In this document: in pieces, positions 30,328-32,589 of the stretch
Layout: each line of letters begins with the position of its first letter
Position numbering within the stretch: position 1 is the stretch's first letter
Virus record (IMG/VR): IMGVR_UViG_3300042892_005313
Coordinates: 1 to 32,589 of that record
Length of the DNA stretch: 32,589 nucleotides
Source: a virus
Direction: 5' to 3' (one strand)
Position numbers and translations under genes: made by a program
Notes under the pieces: model-generated
Told to the model about the DNA's origin: nothing
Databases searched by the model: none
Seen by the model: only the letters and a program-made list of their open reading frames with translations

Positions 30328-31187
30328 TCGTTCCTCAGGCGGAAAGTTTCACGGAAGAAAACCGAAGCCTGTTCGTCCAAAACAGGGATGACGAAGCCGG
30401 TCTTGCGTTCGATTTCGTATCCGTGCTTGTCCATTGCTTCGAAGACGTCGGTATGCTGCACGGACTTCCAGAGCCCGTCGAACCAGTCATAGTCGCGAAC
30501 CTGGACGTGATCGAAATTGGGGTCAAGCATCATCGCCCAACCCATGCGGGCCCCCAGCATCGCCCATATCCCATGAGTGACGTCGGCACCGACGCAGGAC
30601 CAGACCCGGATGTTGCGGATGTTGGTCGCGTGGAGAGCCTTCATCTCGTTGGCGGGAACCCGCATGCCCCGGTCGAGCGTGAGCTTCACGCCTTCTCGGA
30701 AGCCGACTCGGAAAGCCTGATAGGGCGAACCATTGTTCCACACTTCAGAGAAGCATTTGTTGATGCCCTTGTATTCGTCCTGCCAGCAGAAATCGACCGC
30801 ATGGGTGGGGTTGTTGGACGTCTCGTGGCCGACGCCACCCGCGAGGACGAATGCCTTGCTCCAGAGCTTCAGACCGCCGTTTCCGTACATGAGACCGTTC
30901 ATCATGTTGATGCCGTTCCACGAGAAACAATCGTTTGGCCGCGCCGGGTCGAGTTCGATGGTCTCGTTGAAGAACTCCGGCATGACGATGTTGTCGGCGT
31001 CTACGGAGATGAACCAGTCAGTCTCGGACTGTTCGGCACAGGCTCGGTGCGCGGCATCGAAGCCCTTCACGCCGTGGACCCGCTTGGACCACGGTGCTTT
31101 CTCTAACAGGTCGGCGTAGTGCTTTTCGGCGTTGGGTTCATCGTATGAGATGAAGAAAATATCGAACTCAGTCAGGGAATGCTGCAC
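30324..31187 (-). CDS. Glycosyltransferase, GT-A-like
   Basis: Protein of 287 residues with GTG start 31187, preceded by TGAGG. The N-terminus FDIFFISYDEPNAEKHYADL, then GVKGFDAAHRACAEQSETDW and FISVDADNIV, fits a GT-A nucleotide-sugar transferase: D-x-D at DAD binds the metal. A helical C-terminal part follows (DYDWFDGLWKSVQHTDVFEA). No signal peptide or membrane segment is present, so it acts in the cytoplasm, on DNA, protein or a lipid-linked sugar. It is coupled to the radical SAM gene and follows the large partial gene by six bases. Confidence 0.75.
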   Translation of the reverse strand: MQHSLTEFDIFFISYDEPNAEKHYADLLEKAPWSKRVHGVKGFDAAHRACAEQSETDWFISVDADNIVMPEFFNETIELDPARPNDCFSWNGINMMNGLMYGNGGLKLWSKAFVLAGGVGHETSNNPTHAVDFCWQDEYKGINKCFSEVWNNGSPYQAFRVGFREGVKLTLDRGMRVPANEMKALHATNIRNIRVWSCVGADVTHGIWAMLGARMGWAMMLDPNFDHVQVRDYDWFDGLWKSVQHTDVFEAMDKHGYEIERKTGFVIPVLDEQASVFFRETFRLRNE

Positions 31188-31193
31188 AGGGCC

Positions 31194-32589
31194 TCAGAAA
31201 TACTTTACCAGATACCCAGCAAAGTACGGCATACGGACATGTATTTCAAATTCATCGGTAATCTCTACCGGTGTCTTGTGAATACTACCGTCAACGAGTT
31301 CCACGATATCTTTGATCGGACCCGTCGCCGGAGCGTAGAAGGTATCGTCGCCTTTCTTGATGTAGAAGAGTTCGGCATATTTGCTTGCGGTTGGGCTCTC
31401 TCCCAGGAACGAGGCATGCTTGGGGCCACCCCCACCGCTCACCCTTATCTTGATCGTCGTGGGGTCGATGAGATCGAAAATGATCGCGGCTGGTCTGTCG
31501 AGCGGGCTGTCCAGGGTCACGAGCGGGCGAGGAATCGAAGGGTCGATGGCCAGCCCACCCGCCTCTTCATAGTAGTCTATGAAGGTGCAGAGTTCGGCCT
31601 TTGTCTTTACCCGGATAGTGGTCAGGTCTTCGATTTCACCGAAGTCCATGGGTGCGTTGCACAGCGGGACAGAAATCCCATCGACGGATATTTCATCGGT
31701 ACGAAAATGAGAAGGATGCACCGTGTTGGTTTTTCTGAGAACGCCCTTATCAAGTCTATAAACGATGAGACCGGGCGGCACTGGGTCTGACGAGTTGAGG
31801 TGGCGGGCGGTGACCCATTTGGTGTCCGGGGTTTCACTGATGAACGAGTACACGCGCTCGTACATGAGTTGGACATAGACGGAGAACTCGTCGGGCAAGA
31901 CCGAAGTGAGATTGATGCGCACACCATCCCTGAGTTCGACCATTACGGTCGTGATGACGGCGTCGATGTCTCCTGGCTTGGTGATGACCACCATGGTTTT
32001 GTCATGGGGACGATCATACGGGATGCTGCCGTCTCCGTACATGTGGACGGTCAAAGCTCGACCCTCGTCAGCGACGCCGATGATCACACAAGATTTCAGG
32101 GTATCGAAATCTTCTGCGGTAATGCGTGGCGCCTCGACAAACTCTTCGAAACGGCTGCCGAGCGGCAATCTCGTTACTGTCTCTTCGTAGCCCGATGGGT
32201 CGAATGTGTTCAGAGTGGTTCGGTACTCGAAGCCGATGTGCTCGAAGGAACCTACGGCGATGATATCGAAATGCTCACCCCGGATACTGATCGGCGTCGG
32301 AACCACCATGGTTTTTTTCGCGGCCAGTTCCTTCAAATCGACCTTCATGGTGAATGCGATAGCGTCTGTGGTCTTGTCGATAAAGAGGAACTCCGCCGTC
32401 ACGACTTCCTGACAGACGAGGTCGAGGCCCTTGGTCTTGTTGATCAGGCGGACGTCAACCAGGGAGCCCTCTTTGGGCATCGTGAGGAGAATCAAAGAAG
32501 TCTGCGGCGCGGTTCCGAGAGCACCAACCGGAATGAGGTCGGTGGATAGGCGGCGAACAAGGAATGGGCGCGTTGGAACCAGAACGTGA
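31194..32589 (-). CDS. Large phage protein, 5' end beyond the window (partial)
   Basis: The frame is open from the stop at 31194 to the right edge (last full codon at 32588), at least 465 residues. A TTG at 32495 could be read as a start, but the 31 codons above it look coding (HVLVPTRPFLVRRLSTDLIP and on), so I treat the gene as truncated by the window. The protein is beta-rich with repeated hydrophobic strands (TMVVPTPISIRGEHFDIIAV, KTMVVITKPGDIDAVITTVM) and ends EIHVRMPYFAGYLVKYF. Its composition would suit a structural or adhesin-like virion protein. No family recognised. Confidence 0.6.
   Translation of the reverse strand, partial: HVLVPTRPFLVRRLSTDLIPVGALGTAPQTSLILLTMPKEGSLVDVRLINKTKGLDLVCQEVVTAEFLFIDKTTDAIAFTMKVDLKELAAKKTMVVPTPISIRGEHFDIIAVGSFEHIGFEYRTTLNTFDPSGYEETVTRLPLGSRFEEFVEAPRITAEDFDTLKSCVIIGVADEGRALTVHMYGDGSIPYDRPHDKTMVVITKPGDIDAVITTVMVELRDGVRINLTSVLPDEFSVYVQLMYERVYSFISETPDTKWVTARHLNSSDPVPPGLIVYRLDKGVLRKTNTVHPSHFRTDEISVDGISVPLCNAPMDFGEIEDLTTIRVKTKAELCTFIDYYEEAGGLAIDPSIPRPLVTLDSPLDRPAAIIFDLIDPTTIKIRVSGGGGPKHASFLGESPTASKYAELFYIKKGDDTFYAPATGPIKDIVELVDGSIHKTPVEITDEFEIHVRMPYFAGYLVKYF

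Noticed and set aside
1-32589. CRISPR array, insertion sequence, integrase or attachment site
   Set aside because: No spaced direct repeats, transposase or integrase motifs were seen on either strand.

Overview
The window is a segment of a large T4-like (myovirus) phage genome. The diagnostic genes are the two subunits of the recombination nuclease (gp46, an SbcC/Rad50-like ATPase, and gp47, an SbcD/Mre11-like nuclease), a late-transcription sigma factor (gp55-like), and a block of baseplate genes (tube cap, gp53-like wedge protein, hub with tail lysozyme, gp5-like spike). The sequence is GC-rich outside a few inserted genes. Genes are packed with ATGA/TGATG overlaps and no gene-free stretch exceeds about 130 bases. 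There is no integrase, tRNA, rRNA, CRISPR array or insertion sequence. The host cannot be read directly. GC content, promoter style and apparent leaderless starts would fit an alphaproteobacterium, but this is inference.

Layout. (1) Positions 19-9511, minus strand: a run of about 24 small, mostly unrecognised, translationally coupled genes. It includes a truncated glycyl-tRNA-synthetase-like enzyme and a CoaB-like/class II aldolase fusion, plus small CxxC proteins and a small membrane protein. Several members share a C-terminal motif (A..F.LRF). (2) Positions 9569-12215, minus: a UUCG-loop terminator, gp46 and one accessory gene. (3) Positions 12353-15935, mixed strands: an ADP-ribosyltransferase-like gene, a restriction-endonuclease-like gene, and a four-gene operon led by a phosphoribosyltransferase. 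(4) Positions 15932-18715, minus: gp47, then a modular homing endonuclease. (5) Positions 18778-21358: an adenine-type (NPPF) methyltransferase, a small protein, a complete cytosine-5 methyltransferase, and a gene with a possible PD-(D/E)xK site whose ribosome-binding site lies in a perfect 11-bp hairpin. (6) Positions 21433-22293: gp55. (7) Positions 22421-28901: baseplate genes, interrupted by one minus-strand gene for an exported protein. (8) Positions 28885-32589, minus: a radical SAM protein, a glycosyltransferase and a partial large gene running off the right edge.

How the parts fit together. gp55 implies T4-type late promoters. TAAATA boxes are found just upstream of several genes, including the tube cap and the spike. 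In three cases the box lies exactly five bases before the ATG, which predicts leaderless late mRNAs. gp46/gp47 would process DNA ends for recombination-dependent replication. The two methyltransferases and two candidate nucleases suggest that the phage marks its own DNA and may cut other DNA. The most unusual candidates are the possible phage restriction-modification pair with hairpin control (19609-21393), the CoaB-aldolase fusion beside a synthetase-like enzyme, and the spike carrying an M15 peptidase while the hub carries the lysozyme.
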